DNA of 26,145 nucleotides, from the NCBI GenBank assembly GCA_910584045.1, contig CAJTYO010000037.1, positions 1-26,145 of the forward strand, read 5' to 3'. The translations under genes and the position numbers were made by a program. The notes under the pieces are model-generated. The model was given only the letters and a program-made list of their open reading frames with translations, was not told the DNA's origin and searched no databases. This DNA is from an uncultured Oscillospiraceae bacterium. GTDB lineage: Bacteria > Bacillota > Clostridia > Oscillospirales > Oscillospiraceae. Below are positions 6,383 to 14,008 of the stretch, in pieces; position 1 is the first letter of the stretch, and each line of letters opens with the position of its first letter.

Positions 6383-6603
6383 TTCTCCTCATTTTGTATA
6401 TATTGCCAATTTTTTTCCTGTCTTTTTCTTCAATCGTTGAGATATGTCCATATTTTACATTTTTGTCCGCCGGGCGCACAACATCATGTGCGTCCGGTGT
6501 TTTTTTGCGTTCAATTTGTTAGAACAATCGTTTTTATTTTAAGTTTCTTTCAATTTCAGCAAAAAACAGCATTTTTCCCTTTAAAAAAATAAAAAAATTG
6601 CCC
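6383..6603 (+). other. AT-rich spacer with terminator between the coaD operon and mraZ
   Basis: This stretch has no gene. Apart from the terminator at 6470-6506 it is a run of T-rich and A-rich sequence leading up to the mraZ promoter at 6604; the A/T tract just before the -35 could act as an UP element. Confidence 0.6.
6470..6506 (+). terminator. Intrinsic terminator after the rsmD-coaD operon
   Basis: CCGGGCGCAC (6470-6479) pairs with GTGCGTCCGG (6488-6497) with one G-U wobble around an eight-base loop, followed by T7 at 6500-6506. This separates the coaD operon from the dcw cluster. Confidence 0.85.
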
Positions 6604-6632
6604 TTGCAATTCTTGCCGCCATGACGTATACT
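6604..6632 (+). promoter_or_regulatory. Sigma-A promoter of the mraZ/dcw operon
   Basis: TTGCAA (6604-6609) and TATACT (6627-6632) are exactly 17 bases apart. The MraZ repeats start six bases past the -10, so the repressor would cover the transcription start. Confidence 0.75.
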
Positions 6633-6638
6633 ATTGTC

Positions 6639-6668
6639 AAGTGGTGGAAAGTGGGGCAAAGTAGAGGC
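6639..6668 (+). promoter_or_regulatory. Triple MraZ operator repeats
   Basis: Three consecutive ten-base units begin AAGTGG, AAGTGG and AAGTAG (6639-6648, 6649-6658, 6659-6668). The known MraZ operator in other bacteria is a set of such AAAGTGG-type repeats with one-helical-turn spacing at the start of the mraZ transcript, so this is very likely the autoregulatory site. Confidence 0.8.
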
Positions 6669-6762
6669 TTTTCCCTAATGCAGCCGCTTTCGGTCCGTTT
6701 TTCCCGCGGGGCGGACGGGCCTGCATACGCCGGGGCCGCGGCAGGAAAGGCGGGCGGGAACC

Positions 6763-7179
6763 GTGATCGGGCAGTATCAGCACAATATCGATGCCAAGGG
6801 GCGGCTCTTTATCCCCGCCAAATACCGGGAGGAACTGGGCGACGCCTTCTATGTCACGCTGGGCCTGGACGGCTGCCTCTCTGTGTACTCCGACGTCAAA
6901 TGGGCGGAGCTGACGGCCAAGTTTGACGCCCTGCCTATCTCCCAGGCCAGAAAAATGCGCGCCCTCTTCGCCAACGCCGCCAAGTGCGAGCCGGACGCCC
7001 AGGGGCGCATCCTCATTCCCGCCAAGCTGCGGCAGTACGCGGCGCTGGAGCGGGAGGTTGTCATCAACGGCGCATCCAAGTGTCTGGAGCTGTGGAACCC
7101 GGAGCGGTGGGCCCCCATCGAGGACGCCGGGCTGGACCCGGAGAATCTGGCCGCCGCCATGGAAGAGTTGGGATTCTAA
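6763..7179 (+). CDS. mraZ: Transcriptional regulator MraZ
   Basis: MraZ is a ring-forming DNA-binding protein that controls the division and cell-wall cluster it heads. The 138-residue protein holds two SpoVT/AbrB-type beta domains, seen as the paired DxxGR motifs IDAKGRLFIPAKYRE (residues 9-23) and PDAQGRILIPAKLRQ. The start is a GTG at 6763, where homologues begin (MIGQYQHNIDAKGR); the ribosome binding region is a G-rich AGGAAAGG to GGCGGGAA stretch, not a clean AGGAGG. The leader between promoter and start is about 130 bases and carries the MraZ repeats and a small GTCCG/CGGAC hairpin. rsmH begins two bases after the stop. Confidence 0.95.
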   Translation: MIGQYQHNIDAKGRLFIPAKYREELGDAFYVTLGLDGCLSVYSDVKWAELTAKFDALPISQARKMRALFANAAKCEPDAQGRILIPAKLRQYAALEREVVINGASKCLELWNPERWAPIEDAGLDPENLAAAMEELGF

Positions 7180-7180
7180 T

Positions 7181-8137
7181 ATGGACATTGAAAAGGACTA
7201 CGGGCACAGACCCGTGCTGCTGGAGGAGTGCCTGGAGGCCCTGTCCATTCAGCCGGAGGGGACCTATGTGGACGGCACTCTGGGCCGGGCGGGCCACGCC
7301 CAGGCCGTGCTGCGGCGGCTGACCACCGGACGGCTGGTTGGAATTGACCGGGATATGACCGCCATTGAGGCCGCCCGGGAGCGGCTGGCCGAATTTGCCG
7401 GTCGGGTGACGCTGGTCCATGGGAATTTTTCCAATCTGGGAGAAATTCTCCAGAAATTGGGCATAGTAGGCGTGGAGGGAATGCTCTTCGATCTGGGCGT
7501 TTCCTCCCCCCAGCTGGACGAGCCGGAGCGGGGATTCAGCTACATGCACGACGCGCCGCTGGATATGCGTATGGACGCCGGGGCGGCGCTGGATGCGTTT
7601 CAGGTGGTGAACGGCTGGAGCTGCGAGGAGCTGCGCCGCATCCTGTACGAGTACGGCGAGGAGCGCTGCGCGCCCCAGATCGCCCGGGCCATCGTCCGGG
7701 CCAGAGCGGACAGGCCCATCGAGACCACCGGCCAGCTGACGGCGGTCATTCGCTCCGCCATGCCGGCCAAGGCCCTGCGGGAGAAGCAGCACCCCGCCAA
7801 ACGCAGCTTTCAGGCCATCCGCATCGCCGTCAACGGCGAGCTGGAGGCCCTCTCCCCCATGCTGGAGGCGGCGGCGGAGCACCTGAGCCCCGGCGGGCGG
7901 CTGGCGGTGATCACCTTCCACAGCCTGGAGGACCGCATCGTCAAACAGAAGCTGCGGGAGCTGGCCACGGGCTGCACGTGCCCGCCGGAATTTCCCGTGT
8001 GCGTGTGCGGGAAAAAGCCCAGACTGCGGCTGATAAGCCGCAAGCCCATTGTATCCGGCCCCGCCGAGCTGGCGGAAAACCCACGGGCGCGCAGCGCCAA
8101 GCTGCGAGTGGCAGAGAGGACGGAATACCCGTTTTAA
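7181..8137 (+). CDS. rsmH: 16S rRNA (cytosine1402-N4)-methyltransferase RsmH
   Basis: RsmH (MraW) methylates N4 of C1402 in 16S rRNA. The 318-residue protein begins MDIEKDYGHRPVLLEECLEAL, with the SAM-binding motif YVDGTLGRAGHAQAVL at about residues 29-44, GIDRDMTAIEAA, the conserved LFDLGVSSPQLDEPERGFSY, DAPLDMRM, and the C-terminal ITFHSLEDRIVKQ. All family blocks are intact and the length is normal. The ATG is two bases past the mraZ stop with only a weak GGAAGAG ahead of it, so translation is probably coupled to mraZ. A CxC-rich insert (CTCPPEFPVCVCGKKP) near the C-terminus is usual for RsmH of Gram-positives. Confidence 0.95.
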   Translation: MDIEKDYGHRPVLLEECLEALSIQPEGTYVDGTLGRAGHAQAVLRRLTTGRLVGIDRDMTAIEAARERLAEFAGRVTLVHGNFSNLGEILQKLGIVGVEGMLFDLGVSSPQLDEPERGFSYMHDAPLDMRMDAGAALDAFQVVNGWSCEELRRILYEYGEERCAPQIARAIVRARADRPIETTGQLTAVIRSAMPAKALREKQHPAKRSFQAIRIAVNGELEALSPMLEAAAEHLSPGGRLAVITFHSLEDRIVKQKLRELATGCTCPPEFPVCVCGKKPRLRLISRKPIVSGPAELAENPRARSAKLRVAERTEYPF

Positions 8138-8248
8138 GGAAGCACTGAAGCAATCCACGCGTCAGGACACCCGGCGCGATGATTTCATCGGTCCCTCCTG
8201 AACGCCTAACGACTTCCCGGACTGCCGGGAGAAAGGAGGACCGATTAT

Positions 8249-8836
8249 ATGGCCGCATACGACAGCCGGAAAAAGCGCAGATACAGCGGACGCAGCGCCG
8301 TGGACGGCAACCTGGCCCGCAAGCTGGACAGCCGGGAGCTGGAGCGGCAGCTGGACCGCAGCGGCCGGATGGACTTCGACCAGCTCTATGAGCGCCCGCC
8401 GGAGACGGCGACCGAGCGCAACGCCCGGCGCAGAGCCCAGGTCAGAGCGTCGGTCCGCGCCGCGCAGAAGGTGTCTCCCATGGCCCTGCTGGGAGCCATA
8501 TGCGTGGCGTTTCTGATGGTGGTGCTGCTGTTGTGCTATGTGCGGCTGAACACCATCTCGCGGAGCATCGTGTCCATGAAGGCGGAGATCAGTGCGCTGG
8601 AGGTACAGCAGGTGGACCTGCTCACCCAGTACGAGAAGACCTTTGACCTGTCCGCTGTGAAGGAGGCGGCTATGGCCGCCGGCATGACCCAGCCCAGCGA
8701 CAGCCAGATCTACTACATCAGTCTGCCCGGCCAGGATCAGGCCACCACCCACCAGGCCCGGAAGGCCGGCGCGCTGGAGCAGCTTGCCGATTCCCTGGGG
8801 CGGAGCATCTGCGCGGCGGCGGAATATTTCCGCTGA
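8249..8836 (+). CDS. ftsL: FtsL-like septum protein
   Basis: The 195-residue protein has the FtsL/DivIC build: a basic cytoplasmic N-terminus of about 75 residues, one membrane segment at about 77-98 (MALLGAICVAFLMVVLLLCYV), then a coiled coil (SMKAEISALEVQQVDLLTQYEKTFDL) and a short periplasmic-side tail. FtsL proteins scaffold the septal wall synthases with FtsB/DivIC and FtsQ. Identity rests mainly on topology and position between rsmH and the transpeptidase, since the family is poorly conserved. It is longer than most FtsL proteins because of the long charged N-terminus. AAGGAGG lies 9 bases before the ATG at 8249. Confidence 0.8.
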   Translation: MAAYDSRKKRRYSGRSAVDGNLARKLDSRELERQLDRSGRMDFDQLYERPPETATERNARRRAQVRASVRAAQKVSPMALLGAICVAFLMVVLLLCYVRLNTISRSIVSMKAEISALEVQQVDLLTQYEKTFDLSAVKEAAMAAGMTQPSDSQIYYISLPGQDQATTHQARKAGALEQLADSLGRSICAAAEYFR

Positions 8837-8993
8837 GCGAACGTATATTTGTAGCAGCACGCATGAGACATGGCAGAACAGCGGACCAGGGAACGCCTTC
8901 CCCAGCGCTCCCCCCGTCCGGCTGCCGTGCGTCCTGCGCGTTGTTGCCGGAAATGGAAAACGTCCCGCCCTGCCGCCGGGGCGGGCGGGATTC

Positions 8994-9025
8994 GGGAGCG
9001 GAGGAATTTCTCCCGCTCCCTTTTT
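8994..9025 (+). terminator. Terminator-like hairpin just upstream of the transpeptidase gene
   Basis: GGGAGCG (8994-9000) pairs with CGCTCCC (9014-9020), extended inward by GAG/CTC with a bulge, and is followed at once by TTTTT (9021-9025). The AAGGAGG of the transpeptidase begins only 3 bases later. It looks like an attenuator or processing site inside the operon. A GC-rich CCCGCC/GGCGGG stem sits just before it (about 8963-8990) and could compete with it. Confidence 0.55.
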
Positions 9026-9040
9026 AGCAAGGAGGCCCAT

Positions 9041-11458
9041 ATGGCGCAGCAGTCCAACAAGCCGCAGGAAGCGGCAAAAAAGAAGCAGAACCGGCAGCCC
9101 AATTCCGCCCGTCTGGCCAAGCTGATTATCCAGCGGCGGACTCTGGCGCTGCTGCTGGTGTTCGGCGTGGCGTCCTTTCTGGCGCTGTTTGCCCAGGCCT
9201 ATGAGCTGACCATCAATCAGCACAACCAGCTCCAGGACCGGGCCTCCAGCCAACAGATGCGCAGCACCGTCATCTCCGCCTCCCGGGGGGCCATCTATGA
9301 CCGCAACGGGGTGACCCTGGCGGTATCCGCCTCGGCGGACACCGTGTTCATCGACCCCAACATCATCCAGAAGCACGCAGACGAGCTGGATAAAAAGCGG
9401 GCCCAGAAGCTGGTAGACGGCCTGGAGGAGGGCGAGAAGCTGCCCATGAGCGGCCAGGAGTACAAGGACCTGCTGGCCAGCCGGCTTTCAGAGATACTGG
9501 GGATCGATCCCCAGAAAATTTATGACGATATGGCCAAGACCAACTGGCGGTATGCGGTGCTCAGCCGGCGGGTGGAGAAGGAGGTCAGCGACCAGATTCG
9601 GGTCTTCATCACCGAAAACGAAACCGGCGCGTCCTTACAGGGAGTCCACCTGGAGGCGGATTCCAAGCGGTACTACCCCCGCTCCTCCCTGGCCTCCCAC
9701 GTTATTGGTTTCCTGGATAAAGACAACCACGGAGCCTACGGACTGGAGGCACTGTACGAGGAGGAGCTGGAGGGCTCCACCGGCCTGACGGTGACGGCGG
9801 CGGACAACAGCGGCGCGGAGATCATGTTCCAGTACGAGCAGTACTACGACGCGGAGGACGGGCACAGCATCCAGACCACCATTGACAGCAACATCCAATA
9901 CTATCTGGAGCGGGGCATTGCGGATATGGTATCCCAATTTGGTGCGAAGAACGGGGCCTGCGGCATCGTTCTGGACCCCACGAGCGGGGCCATCCTCGCC
10001 ATTCACTCCACACCGGACTACGACGCCAACGATCCCCGGGAAATCTACACCGATCGGCTGCAGGAACAGTTGGTCAAGGCGGATGAAGAGAACCCGCCGG
10101 AGCCGGGAGAGGAGCACTCCGCCGCCTACTGGGAGCTGCTGGGCCAGCTGCAAAACCTCCAGTGGCGCAACAAGGCGGTCAACGACGGCTATGAGCCCGG
10201 CTCCACCTTCAAGGCTCTGACTCTGGCCATGGCGATCGAAGAGGGCGTGTCCAACCGGAACAGCTCCTACTACTGCGGAGGGTCCGTGCAAATTGAGGAC
10301 AGCAAACCTATCAAATGCTCCAACAAAAACGGTCACGGCTCCCAGACGCTGAAGGAGGCGGTGGGCCACTCCTGCAATCCGGCCTTCATCCGGATGGGAT
10401 TGGACATCGGGCGCTCCACCTTCTATGACTATCTGGAGGAGTTCGGCCTCCTCTCCCCCACCGGCGTGGACCTCCAGGGCGAGGGTGCCAGCGTTTTTAT
10501 CAACCGGAAAACCTTTGAGAGCCACGACATCGACCTGGCCTGCTACGCCTTCGGCCAGAACTTTATCGTTACCCCCATCCAGCTCATCACCGCCCAGGCG
10601 GCCTGCATCAACGGCGGGTATCTCTACCAGCCCTATGTGGTGGAGAAGGAGCTGGACCGGGAGGGCAACGTGGTCAGGCAGCACGACGCCACCCCCATCC
10701 GGCAGGTGGTCAGCGAGGAGACCTCCGCCCTGGTGCGGGAGTGTCTGGAGTACGTGGTCTCCGACGGCGGCGGAAAAAACGGCCAGGTGGCCGGCTACCG
10801 CATCGGTGGCAAGACCGGCACCGCCGACAAGCGCGGCGGGGATGAAACCGACGTTATTGTCTCCTTCCTGGCCTTCGCCCCCGCCGACGATCCCCAGGTC
10901 ATCATGCTGCTGACCATGGACACACCCGCCCGACAGAACGTGACGGGCATCTTTACCTCCGGCGGCAACTACGTGGCCCCCACCGCCAGCAAGATCATGG
11001 CGGACATACTGCCCTACATGGGCATCTCCCCCCAGTATGACGAGGGCACCCTGGCCACCGCCGAGGGCACCGTCCCCTATGTGGTGGACCTGACCAAGGA
11101 CGCGGCGGCGGAAAAGCTGGCGGGCTACGGCTTCGCCTCCTACCGCACCGTAGGCGACGGCGACACCGTCACCGATCAGACCCCCGCCGGAGGCGCGATC
11201 GTCCCCACCGGCGCGGAGATTATCCTGTACATGGGCGAGGAGAAGTCCGACGAACTGCGCACGGTGCCCAATGTGACCGGCATGTCCGCGGACGAGGCCA
11301 ACCGGGCGCTGGTCAACGCGGGACTCATCATGAAGGCCACCGGCTCCAGCGGCAGCGGAGCGAAGGTCATCAGCCAATCCCTGGCCTCCGGCACGGAGAC
11401 GGCGGCGGGCACGGTGGTGACGGTGCAGATGGGCACAATGTCGAACATCGCGGACTGA
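9041..11458 (+). CDS. ftsI: Septal penicillin-binding transpeptidase with two PASTA domains (PBP2B/FtsI-like)
   Basis: This class B penicillin-binding protein cross-links septal peptidoglycan. The 805-residue protein has a basic N-terminus, one membrane anchor (TLALLLVFGVASFLALFAQA), a dimerisation domain starting near SRGAIYDRNG, and a transpeptidase domain with all three motifs: S388-TFK, S444-CN and K591-TG. Two C-terminal PASTA repeats follow, beginning VPYVVDLTKDAAAEKL and VPNVTGMSADEANRAL. Two PASTA domains match vegetative PBP2B better than sporulation SpoVD, which usually has one, though a spore role cannot be excluded. The ATG at 9041 has AAGGAGG 5 bases upstream; an in-frame ATG at 8870 lacks a binding site. 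A terminator-like hairpin precedes the gene. Confidence 0.93.
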   Translation: MAQQSNKPQEAAKKKQNRQPNSARLAKLIIQRRTLALLLVFGVASFLALFAQAYELTINQHNQLQDRASSQQMRSTVISASRGAIYDRNGVTLAVSASADTVFIDPNIIQKHADELDKKRAQKLVDGLEEGEKLPMSGQEYKDLLASRLSEILGIDPQKIYDDMAKTNWRYAVLSRRVEKEVSDQIRVFITENETGASLQGVHLEADSKRYYPRSSLASHVIGFLDKDNHGAYGLEALYEEELEGSTGLTVTAADNSGAEIMFQYEQYYDAEDGHSIQTTIDSNIQYYLERGIADMVSQFGAKNGACGIVLDPTSGAILAIHSTPDYDANDPREIYTDRLQEQLVKADEENPPEPGEEHSAAYWELLGQLQNLQWRNKAVNDGYEPGSTFKALTLAMAIEEGVSNRNSSYYCGGSVQIEDSKPIKCSNKNGHGSQTLKEAVGHSCNPAFIRMGLDIGRSTFYDYLEEFGLLSPTGVDLQGEGASVFINRKTFESHDIDLACYAFGQNFIVTPIQLITAQAACINGGYLYQPYVVEKELDREGNVVRQHDATPIRQVVSEETSALVRECLEYVVSDGGGKNGQVAGYRIGGKTGTADKRGGDETDVIVSFLAFAPADDPQVIMLLTMDTPARQNVTGIFTSGGNYVAPTASKIMADILPYMGISPQYDEGTLATAEGTVPYVVDLTKDAAAEKLAGYGFASYRTVGDGDTVTDQTPAGGAIVPTGAEIILYMGEEKSDELRTVPNVTGMSADEANRALVNAGLIMKATGSSGSGAKVISQSLASGTETAAGTVVTVQMGTMSNIAD

Positions 11459-11506
11459 CCGGCGTTTCTTATCCACAACGAATGATGAAAGAGCAGGCGG
11501 CATACC

Positions 11507-12958
11507 ATGAAGCTAGGTAAATTACTGCAGGGCATTGATATTCTGGAGCTCCACGCGGATCTGGAGGCGGACATCTCCGGGGTCAGCTACGACTCCCGGC
11601 AGACGAGGGAGGGCGACCTCTTCACGGCCATCGCCGGCTATGAGACCGACGGGCACCGGTTCATCCCCATGGCCCGGGAGAAGGGCGCGGCCTGCGTCCT
11701 CTGCCAGCAGAAGCCGGAGGGCGAGGGGCCTTACGTGCTGGTCTCCGACAGCCGCGCCGCCCTGGCCCGGCTGGGACGGAACTGGTTCGGCGCCCCCGCC
11801 GCCTCCATGACCATGGTGGGCGTCACCGGCACCAATGGGAAAACAACCACCACCTACCTCCTCAAGGACGTGCTGGAGAAGTGTCTGGGAGCCAGGGTGG
11901 GGCTTATCGGAACCAATCAGAACATGATTGGAGAAGAGGCGCTCCACACCGAGCGAACCACGCCGGAGTCCTTCGAGCTCCAAGGGCTCTTCCGGGCCAT
12001 GAAGGACGCGGGGTGTACCCATGTGGTGATGGAGGTATCCTCTCACGCGCTGTGTTTGCAGAGAGTGGCGGGGATAGGCTTCGCCGTGGGGCTGTTTACC
12101 AACCTCAGCCAGGACCACCTGGATTTCCACAATACCATGGAGGCCTACTGTGACGCCAAGGCCCTGCTGTTCCGTCAGAGCGGGCGGGGCGCATACAACG
12201 CCGACGACCCCTGGGCGGGGCGGGTAATCAGCGAGGCAGCCTGTCCCCTGCTCTCCTTCGGGGAGAAGGATGGGGCGCTGCGGGCGAAGAACGTGCGACT
12301 GGCGGTGGACGGCGTGTCCTTTGACGCGGTGTACGGAGAGGAGACGGTTCCCGTCCATGTGGGCATCCCCGGCGGGTTTACAGTATATAACGCGCTGGGC
12401 GTGCTGGCCTCAGCCATGGCCCTGGGGATCCCGCTGGCGGAGAGCGCCCGGGCGCTGGAAACGAGCGCCGGGGTGAAGGGCCGGGTGGAGGTGGTCCCGG
12501 TCCCAGGGGACTATACCGTCCTCATCGACTACGCAGTCACGCCGGACGCCATCGAGAATGTGCTGTCCACCGTCCGGGGCTTCGCCCGGGGACGGGTTGT
12601 AATCCTCTTCGGCTGCGGCGGGGACCGGGACCGGGGCAAGCGGCCCAAGATGGGGCGCGCCGCCGCGCAGCTGGCCGACTTCGTTATCGTCACCTCCGAC
12701 AACCCCCGCACGGAGAGGCCGGAGGATATCATCGCCGAGATCCTGCCGGGGCTGGAGGGGCTGGATACACCTTATGTGGTGGAGCCGGACCGGGTGAAGG
12801 CCATTCACTACGCCCTGGACCATGCCCAGACGAACGACGTTATTATTCTGGCCGGGAAGGGGCACGAGACCTATCAGATCATCGGCCATGAGAAGCGCCA
12901 CCTGGACGAGCGGGAGGTCATCGCGGACTACATCGCCGCGTCAACAAAGGAGTCCTGA
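11507..12958 (+). CDS. murE: UDP-N-acetylmuramyl-tripeptide synthetase MurE
   Basis: MurE adds the third residue of the peptidoglycan stem peptide to UDP-MurNAc-L-Ala-D-Glu in the cytoplasm, using ATP. The 483-residue protein has an N-terminal substrate domain (GVSYDSRQTREGDLF), the ATP loop GTNGKT at residues 108-113, the ERTTPE and MEVSSHAL motifs, the carbamylated-lysine region DHLDFHNTMEAYCDAK, and D398-NPR, the signature for meso-diaminopimelate. One conserved position differs: the usual DYAHTPD reads DYAVTPD (Val344). Length is normal. The ATG at 11507 follows AGGCGG. It sits between the transpeptidase and mraY; the murF that usually follows is absent. Confidence 0.95.
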   Translation: MKLGKLLQGIDILELHADLEADISGVSYDSRQTREGDLFTAIAGYETDGHRFIPMAREKGAACVLCQQKPEGEGPYVLVSDSRAALARLGRNWFGAPAASMTMVGVTGTNGKTTTTYLLKDVLEKCLGARVGLIGTNQNMIGEEALHTERTTPESFELQGLFRAMKDAGCTHVVMEVSSHALCLQRVAGIGFAVGLFTNLSQDHLDFHNTMEAYCDAKALLFRQSGRGAYNADDPWAGRVISEAACPLLSFGEKDGALRAKNVRLAVDGVSFDAVYGEETVPVHVGIPGGFTVYNALGVLASAMALGIPLAESARALETSAGVKGRVEVVPVPGDYTVLIDYAVTPDAIENVLSTVRGFARGRVVILFGCGGDRDRGKRPKMGRAAAQLADFVIVTSDNPRTERPEDIIAEILPGLEGLDTPYVVEPDRVKAIHYALDHAQTNDVIILAGKGHETYQIIGHEKRHLDEREVIADYIAASTKES

Positions 12959-12984
12959 GCCAGTCGGGACAGAGGGAGAATTGT

Positions 12985-13965
12985 ATGGAAATGATCGTTG
13001 CCTGCGTCCTCAGCTTTGCCGCCACGGCCCTGCTGGGCGGCTGGGTGATTCTGCCCGCCCTGCGGCGGCTGAAGGCCGGACAGGAGATTCGCTCAGTGGG
13101 CCCCAAGTGGCACGCCTCCAAGGCTGGCACGCCCACCATGGGCGGGCTGATGTTCATACTGGGCATCGCCCTGGCCATTCTGGCGGCCGGGTGGCCTGGG
13201 ACGCTGGATGGAGAGCTGACCCATGTGTACCTGTTTTTGTTCTCCTCCGTGTTCGGCGTGATCGGCTTTCTGGACGACTTTGAGAAGGTCAAGCGCCACC
13301 AGAATCTGGGACTGACGGCTATACAGAAATTCCTGCTGCAGTTGGCGGCGGCGATCCTGTTTTTGATGCTCATGCGCTTCGAGGGGCGGATCACCCCCCA
13401 CCTGTACATTCCGTTTATCAACGCTGACCTGTCTCTGAGCTGGCCGGCGTACATGGTGTTCTCCGCCTTTGTCATCGTGGGGACCGTCAACGCAGTGAAC
13501 ATCACCGACGGTCTGGACGGCCTGGCGGCCTCGGTCAGCGTACCGGTGGCACTGTTCTATGTGACGGCGGCGGCCTGGCTGGGCTACACCCAGCTGGGGG
13601 TGTTCGCCGGGGCGGCGCTTGGTGGACTGCTGGCCTTTCTGCTGTTCAACGCCCACCCGGCCAAGGTGTTTATGGGGGACACAGGCTCGCTGTTTTTGGG
13701 GGGCGCAGTGGCAGGGATGGCTTTTGCTATTGATCTGCCTCTGATCCTGATTCCGGTAGGGATCGTCTATATTGTGGAGACCTTGTCCGATATCATCCAA
13801 ATAACCTATTTCAAGCTGACCCACGGCAGGCGGATCTTCAAGATGGCCCCCATCCACCACCATTTCGAGATGTGCGGGTGGAGCGAGGTCAAGATCGTCA
13901 CGGTTTTCACGGCGGCGTCCGCCGCCTGCTGCGCGCTGGCGCTGATCGGCATACTGGCGCTGTAG
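12985..13965 (+). CDS. mraY: Phospho-N-acetylmuramoyl-pentapeptide-transferase MraY
   Basis: MraY transfers phospho-MurNAc-pentapeptide to undecaprenyl phosphate at the cytoplasmic membrane, making lipid I. The 326-residue protein has about ten membrane segments and the full set of family motifs: GTPTMGGLMF near residue 48, the acidic GFLDDFEKVKRHQNLGL, NAVNITDGLDGLA, FMGDTGSLFLGG and APIHHHFE. Length is typical. It starts 26 bases after murE with GAGGGAGAAT ahead of the ATG. ftsW follows directly; the murD usually found between them is missing. Confidence 0.96.
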   Translation: MEMIVACVLSFAATALLGGWVILPALRRLKAGQEIRSVGPKWHASKAGTPTMGGLMFILGIALAILAAGWPGTLDGELTHVYLFLFSSVFGVIGFLDDFEKVKRHQNLGLTAIQKFLLQLAAAILFLMLMRFEGRITPHLYIPFINADLSLSWPAYMVFSAFVIVGTVNAVNITDGLDGLAASVSVPVALFYVTAAAWLGYTQLGVFAGAALGGLLAFLLFNAHPAKVFMGDTGSLFLGGAVAGMAFAIDLPLILIPVGIVYIVETLSDIIQITYFKLTHGRRIFKMAPIHHHFEMCGWSEVKIVTVFTAASAACCALALIGILAL

Positions 13966-14008
13966 CGCTCCGTCCGTCCCCGCGCCTCTGAGAAAGGAGG
14001 AAGCCCCA

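Noticed and set aside
6923..7180. Extended start for rsmH inside mraZ
   Set aside because: The added residues are an out-of-frame reading of mraZ; RsmH homologues begin at about 7181.
8870..9040. N-terminal extension of the transpeptidase from an ATG at 8870
   Set aside because: No ribosome binding site, Arg/Pro-rich translation, and it would run through a terminator-like hairpin; AAGGAGG before 9041 marks the real start.
9635..11503. A 622-codon minus-strand frame
   Set aside because: It mirrors the transpeptidase gene and has no binding site or recognisable domain.
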